DNA of 50,815 bases, taken from the NCBI GenBank assembly GCA_964388665.1, contig CAYMBJ010000025.1:1-50815 (forward strand). Direction: 5' to 3'. Positions 8,106 to 16,599 of the stretch are shown in pieces. Under the pieces are notes generated by a model, which saw only the letters and a list, made by a program, of their open reading frames with translations, was not told the origin of the DNA and ran no database searches. The DNA is from CALCCV01 sp964388665 (GTDB lineage Bacteria; Bdellovibrionota; Bdellovibrionia; Bdellovibrionales; Bdellovibrionaceae). The translations under genes and the position numbers were made by a program. Each line of letters begins with the position of its first letter. Position 1 is the stretch's first letter.

Positions 8106-9887
8106 GTGGCAAAAAGCAATCTTATGCGGACCCTGAAGCGGGCAATTCAACACATGCGACAAGCAGAGAGGCTGGGAATGAGCGATGCCGAGTATGCTGA
8201 GCGAATGGCCGGTTTACCGGGACGCATATCCCGACGGAGGCTGTTAAGGAATTCTGCGTTGGCGTTGGCTGCAGCTCCTTTGGTCCCGGCACTTGGCATG
8301 ACACCCGCCAGTGCCACTGAAGACAGTGAGCTTTCTGGAGGAGTGGATCGAAAAATTGAGGGAGCACTCATTATCGGTGGTGGCGCTGCGGGACTCGCGG
8401 CGGGTTTTCAGCTTCACAGACCACGCAAGGACCAGAATGGCCAAATGATCAGGCCAGTGCCATTTACATTGATTGAAGGATCACAGCGCTGGGGCGGAAG
8501 AGTATTTACAAAAGAAAATTTTATTGATCGTCAATTCGTCGAAATGGGCGGGGAATTGGTGGACACTGAACACGAAATGATTTTTAGGTTGTGCAAGTGG
8601 TTGGGTTTGGAGCTCGAAGAGTTTAGCACTGGCGAAACGGAAGGTCTTGCGGACACTCTTTACCATTTTGGTAATCGAGTGTTTGATCACGAGCAGATCA
8701 CTCGAGAAGTACGACCCTTAGTGAAGTATGTAGGCAATGTGGTTTCAAAAGTTTATACGACCAAAGCAGGCGAGGAGTATGATGGCTATTTGACCTATCA
8801 TGCGAAGAATAAGCTAACAGCAGATTTTGGCAAATATGATCAAATGACACTGAAAGATTTTTTGGCCTCGGCTCCCGGATCACCATGGATGCGAATGGCG
8901 ATCGAGGTGGCGTATTTGGGTGAATATGGACTTGATACGGATCAACAGTCAGCACTGAATTTGACTGAACTTTTTGATGACGATTTGGAAGATGGTTTTT
9001 CAATGTATGGCGCCAGTGATGAGGCTTTTCGGATCAAGGGCGGCAGCAGTCAATTGATCAACGGGCTCAAAACTTATTTGGAAGGATTGACAAATCCTTA
9101 TCGTGACAAAGCTGAATTTATCAGAGGTCATATGTTGACATCGATTCATCAAGTTCGCGATGGCAGTCTCCGCTGCACTTTTGGTCGCCCCAGTGGGGGA
9201 GAACTAAATTTGGTTGCTGAAAACGTGATTTGTACGGTGCCATTTTCGACACTGAAAAATGTCGATATGGACACCTTGGCAATTTCAAAAGTGAAACGAA
9301 GTTGCATTGACCAAATGGGATATGGAACAAACTCGAAAGTTCTGCTTGGTTTTAAAAACACATTTTGGCGAAAGCCAGAATTGCTCAATGGTTTTCCGGC
9401 ATCTAAAGGTGAAATTTACGGTGACTTCCGAAGCGCAAGCTATTGGGAGTCCAGTCGCCTTCAAGGCGGCGACCAGCGGCGCGGCGTATTGACCAACTAT
9501 TTGGGCGGCAGCGAGGGCTTGGCGGCAGGCCTTAACCATAAGGGACGTCCTGATCAGGGTGCGCGAAGTGTGAGTCTTGCCATTGATGATCTTGGAAAGA
9601 TGTTCGGCCCTCTCGCAAAAGAGCAATTCATTAAGGATCGTTTTCTCATTGCCAACTGGTCGCGAGTGTTTGGCGGTTTTCAGCAAGGATCGTACACCTG
9701 TTTGCTGCCTGGGCAATACGGTAGCATTTGGGGCGCAGCTGGCGAAGCGGAGCTTGAGGGAAGATTGCTATTTGCCGGTGAGCACACGAGTTTGGATTTC
9801 TGGGGTTATATGAATGGGGCCTACGATTCTGGCTATAAAACAGCCAGAACTTTGCGAAATCGCCTGCACAATCAAAATAGAATCTAG
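8106..9887 (+). CDS. Tat-exported FAD-dependent amine oxidase
   Basis: A 593-residue flavoprotein. GTG 8106 follows AGGAGG by 8 bases. Residues 41-64 (ISRRRLLRNSALALAAAPLV) form a twin-arginine signal, so the protein is probably exported folded with FAD; about 40 residues precede the arginines, which is long. IIGGGAAGLAAG (89-100) is the dinucleotide-binding loop, RWGGRV the following flavin motif, and the C-terminal GRLLFAGEHTSLDFWGYMNGAYDSG is the FAD-covering motif of the monoamine oxidase family. Such enzymes oxidise amines to aldehydes with release of H2O2 and ammonia; the exact amine cannot be told. It stands alone, followed by an outer-membrane protein gene. Confidence 0.85.
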   Translation: MAKSNLMRTLKRAIQHMRQAERLGMSDAEYAERMAGLPGRISRRRLLRNSALALAAAPLVPALGMTPASATEDSELSGGVDRKIEGALIIGGGAAGLAAGFQLHRPRKDQNGQMIRPVPFTLIEGSQRWGGRVFTKENFIDRQFVEMGGELVDTEHEMIFRLCKWLGLELEEFSTGETEGLADTLYHFGNRVFDHEQITREVRPLVKYVGNVVSKVYTTKAGEEYDGYLTYHAKNKLTADFGKYDQMTLKDFLASAPGSPWMRMAIEVAYLGEYGLDTDQQSALNLTELFDDDLEDGFSMYGASDEAFRIKGGSSQLINGLKTYLEGLTNPYRDKAEFIRGHMLTSIHQVRDGSLRCTFGRPSGGELNLVAENVICTVPFSTLKNVDMDTLAISKVKRSCIDQMGYGTNSKVLLGFKNTFWRKPELLNGFPASKGEIYGDFRSASYWESSRLQGGDQRRGVLTNYLGGSEGLAAGLNHKGRPDQGARSVSLAIDDLGKMFGPLAKEQFIKDRFLIANWSRVFGGFQQGSYTCLLPGQYGSIWGAAGEAELEGRLLFAGEHTSLDFWGYMNGAYDSGYKTARTLRNRLHNQNRI

Positions 9888-10005
9888 GTAGCGGACCGGG
9901 GGTTTAAAGAATAGATTTTACGGACGTAACTTTTTTAGCTATTAGACCTTTAAGCGAAATGGTTTTGCTTCGATAACTCTTTTTTGTGCACACGATGGAG
10001 GCATA

Positions 10006-10596
10006 GTGAAATTGAATTTAAGATTTATGGCGGCAACAGTGTTGGCGATTGCGGCAATGGCTGCAACTGGGAATTTTGCGCAGGCGGCAAAGAACATAAA
10101 CGAAACCTCAGTGACGACACTAAAAATGAGCGATCCCAAGGTAGAAAACTTTAAGGGAAGCTATGATTTTGAAATGGTCACCAATGTTGTTGGTTTGGCA
10201 GAAGGGCGTGGCAATGCGCAAGGACGCTGGAATGTTACAGACCGCTTCTCCGGACTTATGGCCGTGCGCGCATATTCCAACAAAGAAGATCAACGACGTG
10301 GATTTCCTAAGAATGAGAAGATGGCTGTTAGTCGCTCACAGTACTTTATTGGCGGCAGCTATTCCGTATTTGGCCACGATCGAAAGATGGATCTTTTGCT
10401 GTCTCCAGCCCTGGCTTTTGGCAGTGAAGCGGACAGAGTCAATGTGGACACTCAGTCTGGCCTGGCCTTCTCAGCTATCGGGCAAGGACGACTGGGGCGA
10501 AAGGGTAAATTTTTGTTAGAAGGTGGAGTTTTTGCTCACAATCTTTCAGGCGACTTTATTGGTGAGATTCATTTGGGAACCGGTTTCCGCTTTTAG
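10006..10596 (+). CDS. Predicted outer-membrane beta-barrel protein
   Basis: A 196-residue protein starting at GTG 10006 with GGAGG 6 bases upstream. A clear signal peptide (MKLNLRFMAATVLAIAAMAATGNFAQA, cut before AKN) is followed by amphipathic strands (YDFEMVTNVVGL, SGLMAVRAYS, YFIGGSYSVFG, KMDLLLSPALAFG, GKFLLEGGVFAH, GEIHLGTGFRF) and a terminal Phe, as in small barrels. No family name can be given. It is 118 bases after the amine oxidase and ends at a bidirectional terminator-like hairpin. Confidence 0.7.
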   Translation: MKLNLRFMAATVLAIAAMAATGNFAQAAKNINETSVTTLKMSDPKVENFKGSYDFEMVTNVVGLAEGRGNAQGRWNVTDRFSGLMAVRAYSNKEDQRRGFPKNEKMAVSRSQYFIGGSYSVFGHDRKMDLLLSPALAFGSEADRVNVDTQSGLAFSAIGQGRLGRKGKFLLEGGVFAHNLSGDFIGEIHLGTGFRF

Positions 10597-10599
10597 ACA

Positions 10600-10651
10600 T
10601 TCAAGAGTAAGGGAGCAATTGGCATCCTTCGCTTAGACTCCCTTTCTTGAA
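10600..10651. terminator. Bidirectional terminator hairpin between convergent genes
   Basis: TTCAAGA (10600-10606) pairs with TCTTGAA (10645-10651) and AAGGGAG (10609-10615) with CTCCCTT (10638-10644), with a 2-base bulge on the left and a 22-base loop. It sits between the convergent outer-membrane protein and hibernation factor genes, where a shared terminator is expected. T tracts are poor on both sides. Confidence 0.55.
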
Positions 10652-10682
10652 TTTGAGTTATGTCAGAAGTTTGTAGGCAACT

Positions 10683-11075
10683 TTATTCTGCTGCCATGGT
10701 TTGTTTGAGATTGCGGACATTGCGCTTGGAGTGACCCAAAGTTCTTCGCCCAGTCTCTGATTTTTCTGATGTTCTGCGAATCACTGTTTCTGTGGCCTTG
10801 ATGGCTTCGATAAGGACCTTGCGCAAGTCAGTTCCTGTTTTTTTAACGTGGAGAATTTGCTTCACTCCAGGATAGCGATAACTGATCATCACTTCGCTAT
10901 TTTTCAGCGAGCCCAGTGGCGCCTTTGCATCCAACTTAAATTGAACCTCAATGGATTTCGTCTTGCCAGGTCGGCGATCCAAACGCCGTGAGAGTCCTTC
11001 CATGTGTTTTTGAGTGTACTCTTCTAGTGCTTCACTTCTGTCAAAGTTTACAAAACGAATTTTTATTTGTGCCAT
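10683..11075 (-). CDS. Ribosome hibernation promoting factor / RaiA family protein
   Basis: A 130-residue basic protein. It opens AQIKIRFVNFDRSEALEEYTQKHMEGLSRRL, the first strand and helix of the HPF/RaiA (sigma-54 modulation, S30EA) fold, followed by SIEVQFKLD, SEVMISYRYPG and a helix with DLRKVLIEAIKATETVIRR. The family binds the 30S decoding region and silences ribosomes in stationary phase. The C-terminal tail is rich in Arg/Lys and lacks the dimerisation domain of long HPF, so it is a short form. ATG 11075 has GGGGAG about 6 bases before it; the frame continues to 11093 without support. Confidence 0.75.
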   Translation of the reverse strand: MAQIKIRFVNFDRSEALEEYTQKHMEGLSRRLDRRPGKTKSIEVQFKLDAKAPLGSLKNSEVMISYRYPGVKQILHVKKTGTDLRKVLIEAIKATETVIRRTSEKSETGRRTLGHSKRNVRNLKQTMAAE

Positions 11076-11351
11076 TTCATCTCCCCTAATCATCTCGAGT
11101 TAGAAATATTGTCTTTTTATTTACATTTTTGCTCAAACGGAAGCCTCGATGCTACTGCCATCCCGGTTGGATGTCATGATTTTAGTGCGTTGGCCGCGCG
11201 GTTCATTATGGAGCGGAGCAGTGAAGCTAGCAATTGCAAATATTGAGATTTTTAATCAGTGCCGAGGGCGCCACTTCAATATCTGTTACGCTAGATGCCG
11301 TGTTGAAAACGATTGAAATTGTTTTGGCGGCGGAGAAAGTAAGGAGCCCAC

Positions 11352-11939
11352 GTGAAAAGGAAGCAACGATACAAATTAGAAAATGGCAAGCGCAGGATCG
11401 AAGTGCGGATCAAGAGTCCTTATCAACTTTTTGATGCCCGAGATCCTGCACCTTTTCGCGAGCGTGATCTTGATGATGATTTTGTGGAATATATACTTTC
11501 ATCTGTTCAAGAGTTTTCGTCTGCGACGAAGCTGAAAATAGTCATATACTCGGTGGATCCCGAACCCAAGGAGTTGCCAGAAGAGTCGATTCGGGAGGGA
11601 ATTCAGAGCTTTTTTTCTTATCGTATCGATTTGCAGCGAGGTCTGTTAAAGAACTATATCAATCGCGCCCAGCTGTTTCTAGGAATTGGTCTGGTGATTT
11701 TGGTTTCTTGTTTGAGCATAGCTCAGGGCTTGCAAGTTCCCGAGCCTCCAGGAGCATGGGGAGTTTTGCGCGAGGGAATTGTAATCTTTGGTTGGGTTTC
11801 AGTTTGGAAACCGATCGAACTCATTTTGTTTGACTGGTACCCCATAATCGAAAAGATCAGATACTATAAGAAGATTCTCGACACAGAAATTGAGATTTGT
11901 TTTAACACCCACTTGCCTCAACTCGACAATAATTTTTGA
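11352..11939 (+). CDS. Membrane protein of unknown function
   Basis: A 195-residue protein starting at GTG 11352 with AAGGAG 5 bases before. Residues 1-105 are charged and probably cytoplasmic (IEVRIKSPYQLFDARDPAPFRERDLDDDFVEYIL). Two hydrophobic segments follow at about 110-130 (LFLGIGLVILVSCLSIAQGL) and 140-160 (IVIFGWVSVWKPIELILF). The tail EKIRYYKKILDTEIEICF is again charged. No family is recognised. The last seven codons lie inside the left arm of a 125-base compound inverted repeat. The antiporter gene follows 120 bases later on the same strand. Confidence 0.65.
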   Translation: MKRKQRYKLENGKRRIEVRIKSPYQLFDARDPAPFRERDLDDDFVEYILSSVQEFSSATKLKIVIYSVDPEPKELPEESIREGIQSFFSYRIDLQRGLLKNYINRAQLFLGIGLVILVSCLSIAQGLQVPEPPGAWGVLREGIVIFGWVSVWKPIELILFDWYPIIEKIRYYKKILDTEIEICFNTHLPQLDNNF

Positions 11940-12040
11940 GGCAGAATGCGCCAGAAGGCCCAAAGCAGCGGCGCCCACAGCTTTGGGCCTTCTGGTACGA
12001 GCTTTAGCGATTATGACCAAAAATTATTGTCGAGTTGAGG
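11916..12040. repeat. Nested perfect inverted repeats (23-bp outer, 16-bp inner)
   Basis: The outer arms 11916-11938 and 12018-12040 are perfect 23-base reverse complements beginning CCTCAACTCGACAAT. Inside them CCAGAAGGCCCAAAGC (11951-11966) and GCTTTGGGCCTTCTGG (11980-11995) form a perfect 16-bp stem with a 13-base loop. The outer left arm covers the last codons of the membrane protein gene and two bases of its stop. No T tract follows. It could end transcription, protect mRNA ends, or record an inverted duplication; the function is not known. Confidence 0.9.
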
Positions 12041-12059
12041 CTAGTCCGTTGAGGGATTC

Positions 12060-13106
12060 ATGCTTTTAATTGTACTTCAGTTTGTAGGAGCAGCGGCCGG
12101 AATTGTCGTTGCCAGTTCCTTTTTAACAAAGTTTGCCGATCGAATTGCAGCCATAACGGGGTGGGGAAGGGTCTTTGTTGGAGGCCTGCTCTTGGCTGGA
12201 GCAACATCTCTTCCGGAGTTAATGGTGGATCTAAAGGCAGTGTCGCTGGGTTTGCCTAATCTTGCAGTTGGAGATTTGCTGGGGAGCAGTCTGTTTAACT
12301 TGCTAGTTTTAGCAATTCTAGATTTTGCTTTTCCCTCGGAGTTTCGCCACACAGCTTTTTCGCCAAAATTTTTGCATCACTCATTGGCGGCCATGCTTAC
12401 GATTGTGCTCACGGCAATTGTTGGGGTTGGCATTGTGTCGAGATTCAATCTTGAATTTTTGGGAGTGAGTGCATTTTCTTGGGCCATAGTCTTGGTGTAT
12501 TTGTATGGGCTTAGGCTGATCTTTTTGGAAGGCAGAATTAAACTAGGTGGCGACAGCGAAGAAAAGGGCAGTCAGGAAACCGCAGGAAATGTGGCAGATG
12601 AAGCTTCGTTTGGCAGGTGGGAAAAATTTCGTTCGCTGTTTTTGGCCTCATCAGGTTATTTTTTGTCCGCGAGCGCCATTTTGATGGTAGCTCCCTATCT
12701 GGTTGAAGCTGCAGACGAGCTGGCAAAAAGAACTGGATTGGGTCAAACTTTCGTAGGCACGACACTGGTGGCTCTTGCGACGTCTTTGCCTGAACTCATT
12801 TCAACTCTCACCGCTTTTCGCATCGGTACTCCCGATTTGGCCTTGGGCAACATTTTTGGTAGCAATGCCTTTAATATGATACTTTTCGTTCCGCTTGATT
12901 TTTTGCATCCTGAGGTGCTGTTCAGTTCGGTAAGCACTCTGCACGCGGTTACGGCTTTGAGTGTGGTTGTTGGTACCAGTGTTGCTGTTATGGGGCAACT
13001 GTATCGAAAAAAAGAGCGCTCTCGATTTTCTGAACCGAGCTCAGAGACTGTGGTCGTTGTTATAGTGCTATTTTTATTTTTACTTTATCACCTCAAATCG
13101 CTTTGA
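12060..13106 (+). CDS. Calcium/cation antiporter (CaCA superfamily, YrbG-like)
   Basis: A 348-residue integral membrane protein with the two inverted alpha-repeats of the CaCA superfamily: GATSLPELMVDLKA...GDLLGSSLFNLL at about 41-81 and ALATSLPELISTLTA...GNIFGSNAFNMI at about 239-279. The acidic Glu in each SLPE motif and the Asn of GSxxFN coordinate cation in exchangers of this type, which trade Ca2+ or similar ions for Na+ or H+ across the inner membrane. About ten hydrophobic segments; a polar loop near 165-187 separates the halves. GAGGGA lies just before ATG 12060. Substrate ion cannot be assigned from sequence. Confidence 0.88.
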   Translation: MLLIVLQFVGAAAGIVVASSFLTKFADRIAAITGWGRVFVGGLLLAGATSLPELMVDLKAVSLGLPNLAVGDLLGSSLFNLLVLAILDFAFPSEFRHTAFSPKFLHHSLAAMLTIVLTAIVGVGIVSRFNLEFLGVSAFSWAIVLVYLYGLRLIFLEGRIKLGGDSEEKGSQETAGNVADEASFGRWEKFRSLFLASSGYFLSASAILMVAPYLVEAADELAKRTGLGQTFVGTTLVALATSLPELISTLTAFRIGTPDLALGNIFGSNAFNMILFVPLDFLHPEVLFSSVSTLHAVTALSVVVGTSVAVMGQLYRKKERSRFSEPSSETVVVVIVLFLFLLYHLKSL

Positions 13107-13176
13107 TTCATGCTATGGACAATAACGTATTTCTTCTGCAATTATTTTTTTAACTGGCGGGGGTTTTGAACGACTG

Positions 13177-13570
13177 ATGGATAGCAAAATCAAAGAACGA
13201 GTGCCCAACGCACCTATTGACAAGTTCAAGCGGCCCTTTCTCCGCTTTATGCAAATTGAAGCTTCTGGCGGATTTGTTTTGTTGATCTGTACGGCAATCG
13301 CACTTTTTTTTGCTAGTTCGGAGTGGTCACACTTCTATGAGAGTTTTTGGCACACTCCTGTTGCCAACGCCGGCGGCGATTTGGATTTTGCAGCTGTGAC
13401 CCATCCCTTAGCTGCTTCAGTGGCGGTCGGATTGCTTTTCCGGTCTTGCTCTCAGTGATGAGCTTTTGGGAGAGGGAAAAGTGGGAACGATGATTGGTGC
13501 CATTGGCAGTGCTGTACTGGGTCTGGTCATATTGGCAAAGGTGCTGCCAAAATCTGAGCGACCATCTTGA
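13177..13570 (+). pseudogene. nhaA: Decayed Na+/H+ antiporter NhaA with internal deletions
   Basis: Three pieces of NhaA (normally about 390-440 residues) are fused in 394 bases. Residues 1-62 match the N-terminus (FLRFMQIEASGGFVLLI...FYESFWHTPV). This joins directly to ANAGGDLDFAAVTHPLAASVAVGLLF, which fits the later ANAGV...HPV...GVALGL region. From 13442 the frame shifts by +1 and GLALSDELLGEGKVGTMIGA...VLGLVIL matches the C-terminal last helices, ending at TGA 13568. The original frame stops at 13458. The conserved aspartates of the ion site are lost, so no transport is expected. Residue matches to the family are from memory. Confidence 0.8.
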
Positions 13571-13639
13571 ATTCTTAACAGGCCTGTTTTCTGTTAGTTG
13601 GATCTTATTGCTATAATATGATTCCAGTACGGAGGCGCT

Positions 13640-13936
13640 ATGGTCAGAGTTCTAATTTCACTTCTGGCGATCACAATTGTTGGACTCACTACAGATGCGG
13701 AGTTAGGCGGTGGTGGTGCGGATGGCGATGGAAATGCTTTGTACTGCCCCATGCAGAGCGCAGTGACTTACTGTGAGAATATTCCCATTCCTAGGGCGTA
13801 CTTGAGTGGCATCATTGCCGACTCTGTCGAAGCGCTCTGTTGCCAAGTTCCTGATGACTCAAGCGAGCGCTTGCAATCCAGAGGAGATGAAAAGTATCAG
13901 CGACATAACTCAGAGGAAGAGTCCACAACGGAATAG
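13640..13936 (+). CDS. Small exported protein
   Basis: A 98-residue protein; ATG 13640 follows GGAGG by about 6 bases. Residues 1-20 (MVRVLISLLAITIVGLTTDA) look like a signal peptide. The mature part starts with a Gly/Asp-rich stretch, then has four cysteines (YCPMQ, TYCENI, LCCQV), and ends in a hydrophilic Glu/Ser/Arg tail. No family recognised. It follows the nhaA remnant and is convergent with the hemolysin III gene. Confidence 0.55.
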   Translation: MVRVLISLLAITIVGLTTDAELGGGGADGDGNALYCPMQSAVTYCENIPIPRAYLSGIIADSVEALCCQVPDDSSERLQSRGDEKYQRHNSEEESTTE

Positions 13937-13990
13937 CTCACCGCCAGCTTCAAATTCCTCGCAAAATTACTGACCGCGCCATTTGCTGGC

Positions 13991-14106
13991 GGACAAAGCA
14001 CTAGTGCTTTGTCCGGAAAGCTTTTTCGTTGTTGCTTCGTCGTCGCGGTATTATTCATACAGCTTCCTCCTCGCGTCTAGAAAAAGCTTCCCTGACAAAG
14101 CACTAG
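13991..14106. repeat. Compound palindrome: 24-bp perfect palindrome plus 27-bp inverted repeat
   Basis: Bases 13991-14014 form a perfect 24-bp palindrome centred on CTAG (half-site GGACAAAGCACT). Its right half also begins a second inverted repeat: 14001-14027 and 14080-14106 are reverse complements at 25 of 27 positions. GACAAAGCACTAG thus occurs at 13992-14004 and 14094-14106 in the same orientation. The right end covers the stop codon of the minus-strand hemolysin III gene (14103-14105). The 52 bases between the arms contain no recognisable gene. Confidence 0.88.
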
Positions 14107-14804
14107 GCGTAGAAACCCAGCATTAGAAAATAGTGAAAGCCAAATCCAATCATGACCATGACATGCCAAAGCTCATGGAAGCCAAAGACATTTTTCCAAA
14201 GCTGTGGTTTTTTTGTTGCATAGATCACAGCGCCAATGCTGTAGCTGAGGCCTCCCAAGACGAGCAGGGCGGCTCCTGTATCAGACAGATTTTCGAAAAT
14301 TTCACCAATGCGAATCAGTGCCAGCCATCCCATAATCAAAAACAGACTGGTGTAGGTGATGCGGTGCTGCGCCCACCTAGGCAGTCGCGGTTTAAAATGA
14401 GTGTAGAGAATGCCAATGCCAGCAATTGTCCAGACTGCAACCAACAGAATTGTCGCCCAACTGGAATAAACAGCATTGATCAAAACGGTGGTGTAGGAGC
14501 CAGCTATAAAAATATAAATCGAAAAATGGTCAAAATTCTCTAACCACTTCATCAGACCGGGATGTAGGCGATATCCATCACTCAAAAAGTGGTAGAGAGA
14601 GCTGGTGGCAAAAACCAGAGAAGATGAAATACCAAAGATGAGGCAGGCCCAAAAGTGAGTGGGCGAATCTCTGAGCGAGGCGTACTTCATTAGGATTACG
14701 GTGCCTATGATGGAGGCGATCAAGGCAATAAAGTGAGATTGAGCCGCCACCGTGCGTTTTAGGAGGTTGACCCAGTTGTGATTTTTGCGTTTATAAATAA
14801 GCAT
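14103..14804 (-). CDS. Hemolysin III / PAQR family membrane protein
   Basis: A 233-residue protein with seven hydrophobic segments and the three PAQR/HlyIII signature blocks: SSLYHFLSD (about 66-74), NFDHFSIYIFIAGSYT (90-105) and FHELWHVMVMIG (214-225). The Ser, Asp and the three His of these motifs form a metal site in the family. Bacterial members are called hemolysin III or YqfA and have proposed roles in membrane lipid homeostasis or hydrolysis; the name is historical. ATG 14804 lacks a visible Shine-Dalgarno sequence. The stop lies within the compound palindrome. Confidence 0.88.
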   Translation of the reverse strand: MLIYKRKNHNWVNLLKRTVAAQSHFIALIASIIGTVILMKYASLRDSPTHFWACLIFGISSSLVFATSSLYHFLSDGYRLHPGLMKWLENFDHFSIYIFIAGSYTTVLINAVYSSWATILLVAVWTIAGIGILYTHFKPRLPRWAQHRITYTSLFLIMGWLALIRIGEIFENLSDTGAALLVLGGLSYSIGAVIYATKKPQLWKNVFGFHELWHVMVMIGFGFHYFLMLGFYA

Positions 14805-14880
14805 TGTTCAATGTAGCACAGATTTACGCAAACAAAGATCCCAATTTGATTATTTTAGCATTTTCAGGTTTCTGGAGCCA

Positions 14881-15285
14881 TCATTTGGGTTCTGCAGCGT
14901 CTGTCCAAGATCTGCAAATTTGGTACAGCTCTTCAGTGAGCTGAGTCACCTGGCCTTCGATCACGCCTAGCTCAGCCAAGCCGATGGTCAATTGGTTCTT
15001 GGTTGCAGAGTCGCTTTCAATTGCTTGCAAACACTCTGTCAACGGACTTTTAACATAGTTCAGGATCGACCCTTTGAGTTTGTGGGCCGAGCGCGAAAGC
15101 CCTATGGGACTTTGCTCTTCAATGGCCGTTTTCATGGCAAGCAAACAATCACGAGATGTTCCCTGAAAGCGATCCAACATTTCTTGTAAGAAGGTTGGAT
15201 CTTTTAAATAGCGGCTCTCGAGCTGCGCTGGATCCACTGCCAGATCAGTATCCAATTGAAGAGAAAAGTCGGCGTGATTATCCAT
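14881..15285 (-). CDS. HPt phosphotransfer domain protein
   Basis: A 134-residue helical protein with SAHKLKGSILNYV, the HPt motif (HxLKG) whose His (about residue 68) accepts and passes phosphate between receiver domains. The surrounding helices (FLQEMLDRFQGTSRDCLLAMKTAIEE before, LTECLQAIESD after) fit the four-helix HPt bundle. It ends a two-gene unit 9 bases after the OmpR-type regulator on the same strand, so it probably feeds that regulator or one of the nearby receivers. ATG 15285 follows GGAGACACG. Confidence 0.85.
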   Translation of the reverse strand: MDNHADFSLQLDTDLAVDPAQLESRYLKDPTFLQEMLDRFQGTSRDCLLAMKTAIEEQSPIGLSRSAHKLKGSILNYVKSPLTECLQAIESDSATKNQLTIGLAELGVIEGQVTQLTEELYQICRSWTDAAEPK

Positions 15286-15294
15286 CGTGTCTCC

Positions 15295-16119
15295 TCAGTT
15301 TTGACCAACTAAACTTAGCGAAGAATAGGATGTTGGCCCCTGGTCGTTGATGCCGTACACGGGCAGTTCCTCGCTAGACGACTTTTTTTCTGGCTGAACG
15401 CTTGGAGAAGTGCTCGATTTTCCATCCTTTGATTTAACCAGATAGTAGCCTTCGCCACGCTTATTGGAGACATCAATTTCAGAGATCTCTAGTTTTCTAC
15501 GCAAGTTGCAGACGTGAGAGTCAATATTGCGTTTTGAAGTATAGGTTTTGCCCCAGATGGAGTCTTGCAGCACTTCTCGTGACATGGCCACACCAAAGTT
15601 GCGACTCAAGTTCACCAGTATTTTGAGCTCGATGGGTGTCAGGCAGAGATCAACGGGGACCCCTTTGGACATAACCGAGGCGGATTGCTTTTCAATATCT
15701 ACAGAAATATCACCAATGAATTGATGAGTTTCTTTATGGCGAACCGGACCACGTCTTAGCACTGAATCAATGCGAGCACTGAGCTCAACACCTATAAATG
15801 GTTTAGAGATATAATCATCAGCGCCAAGCTGAAGGCCATTGACAATTGTATCGGTGTCATTGATTGAAGATAAAATGATGATGGGGATTCTCGCGATGGG
15901 GACGGCGCTATGGGATGTGCTGATCTCTTTGAGCAAAGAGATGCCTTCGCCGTCTGGAAGCATCAGGTCCAGAACAATGAGATCAATGGGGTGTTTTTGC
16001 AAGATCTCTTTGGCCGACTCCAACGTATAGGCGACATAGACCTCGTGTGTGCCTTCTAAACTCTGCTTTAAGAGATATTGGGTTTCGACGTTATCTTCTA
16101 TGGTTAAAATCGCTGCCAT
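15295..16119 (-). CDS. OmpR/PhoB-family response regulator
   Basis: A 274-residue two-domain regulator. The receiver (1-120) has ED at 8-9, phosphoacceptor Asp51 in LIVLDLMLPDGEG, Ser in IILSS and Lys106 in ISKPF. The winged-helix DNA-binding domain (about 133-229) contains LTPIELKILVNLS and the recognition region SKRNIDSHVCNLRRKLE, ending RGEGYYLV. A 45-residue Ser/Pro-rich tail with no known domain follows, which is unusual for the family. AGGAGAGG lies 7-8 bases before the start. Upstream partner of the HPt gene. Confidence 0.92.
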   Translation of the reverse strand: MAAILTIEDNVETQYLLKQSLEGTHEVYVAYTLESAKEILQKHPIDLIVLDLMLPDGEGISLLKEISTSHSAVPIARIPIIILSSINDTDTIVNGLQLGADDYISKPFIGVELSARIDSVLRRGPVRHKETHQFIGDISVDIEKQSASVMSKGVPVDLCLTPIELKILVNLSRNFGVAMSREVLQDSIWGKTYTSKRNIDSHVCNLRRKLEISEIDVSNKRGEGYYLVKSKDGKSSTSPSVQPEKKSSSEELPVYGINDQGPTSYSSLSLVGQN

Positions 16120-16599
16120 GCTTTTTACCTCTCCTGATGTTCTTCATTGTTTTTAAATGTACTTCAATGTTGAAACTGCTATTCATTCATCGCTACAGTA
16201 TTTAGGCTAGTGGAAAGTCCATCTCAGCTCAAATTGTTAAGCGATTGTTGAGTTATCTATATATAGCACAATGAGGTCGGTGCGGGAAAAATTGATTCAA
16301 TGATTTGCCTCAATGGCGCATGTTGACAAAGGCGAATTGAACGGCAGTCGAGGAAACATAAAATCTTGTGAGCAGCGACCTGATGAACCCGATTACGAGG
16401 TTCCCATTTTGAGCCGCAGAGACACAACAAATGGACAGCTCATGCTGAAGTCTAGGTTTTGAAATTTAAGGAAAATTGAACTTATTGACGCGATTCTTTT
16501 GATGGTTGTGATTTATTGACTCACCTCAATTTATTATTCAGATGACCCGATCCCTGTGATCATGAATTATGAAAGTTTCTTGATGCTTCAGGAGGGACG
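16120..16599. other. 480-base divergent promoter region
   Basis: It separates the minus-strand response regulator from the plus-strand receiver gene and must carry both promoters. A TTGACA occurs at 16323-16328 on the plus strand but without a convincing -10 at normal spacing. A 49-codon open frame at 16313-16462 has no ribosome site and is not called. AGGAGGG at 16591-16597 serves the gene at 16600. Confidence 0.5.

Noticed and set aside
7958..8200. 80-codon open frame before the amine oxidase
   Set aside because: No ribosome site, overlaps a well-supported gene by 95 bases; recorded only as a possible relic.
16313..16462. 49-codon open frame in the divergent promoter gap
   Set aside because: No Shine-Dalgarno sequence, no recognisable features; likely chance.
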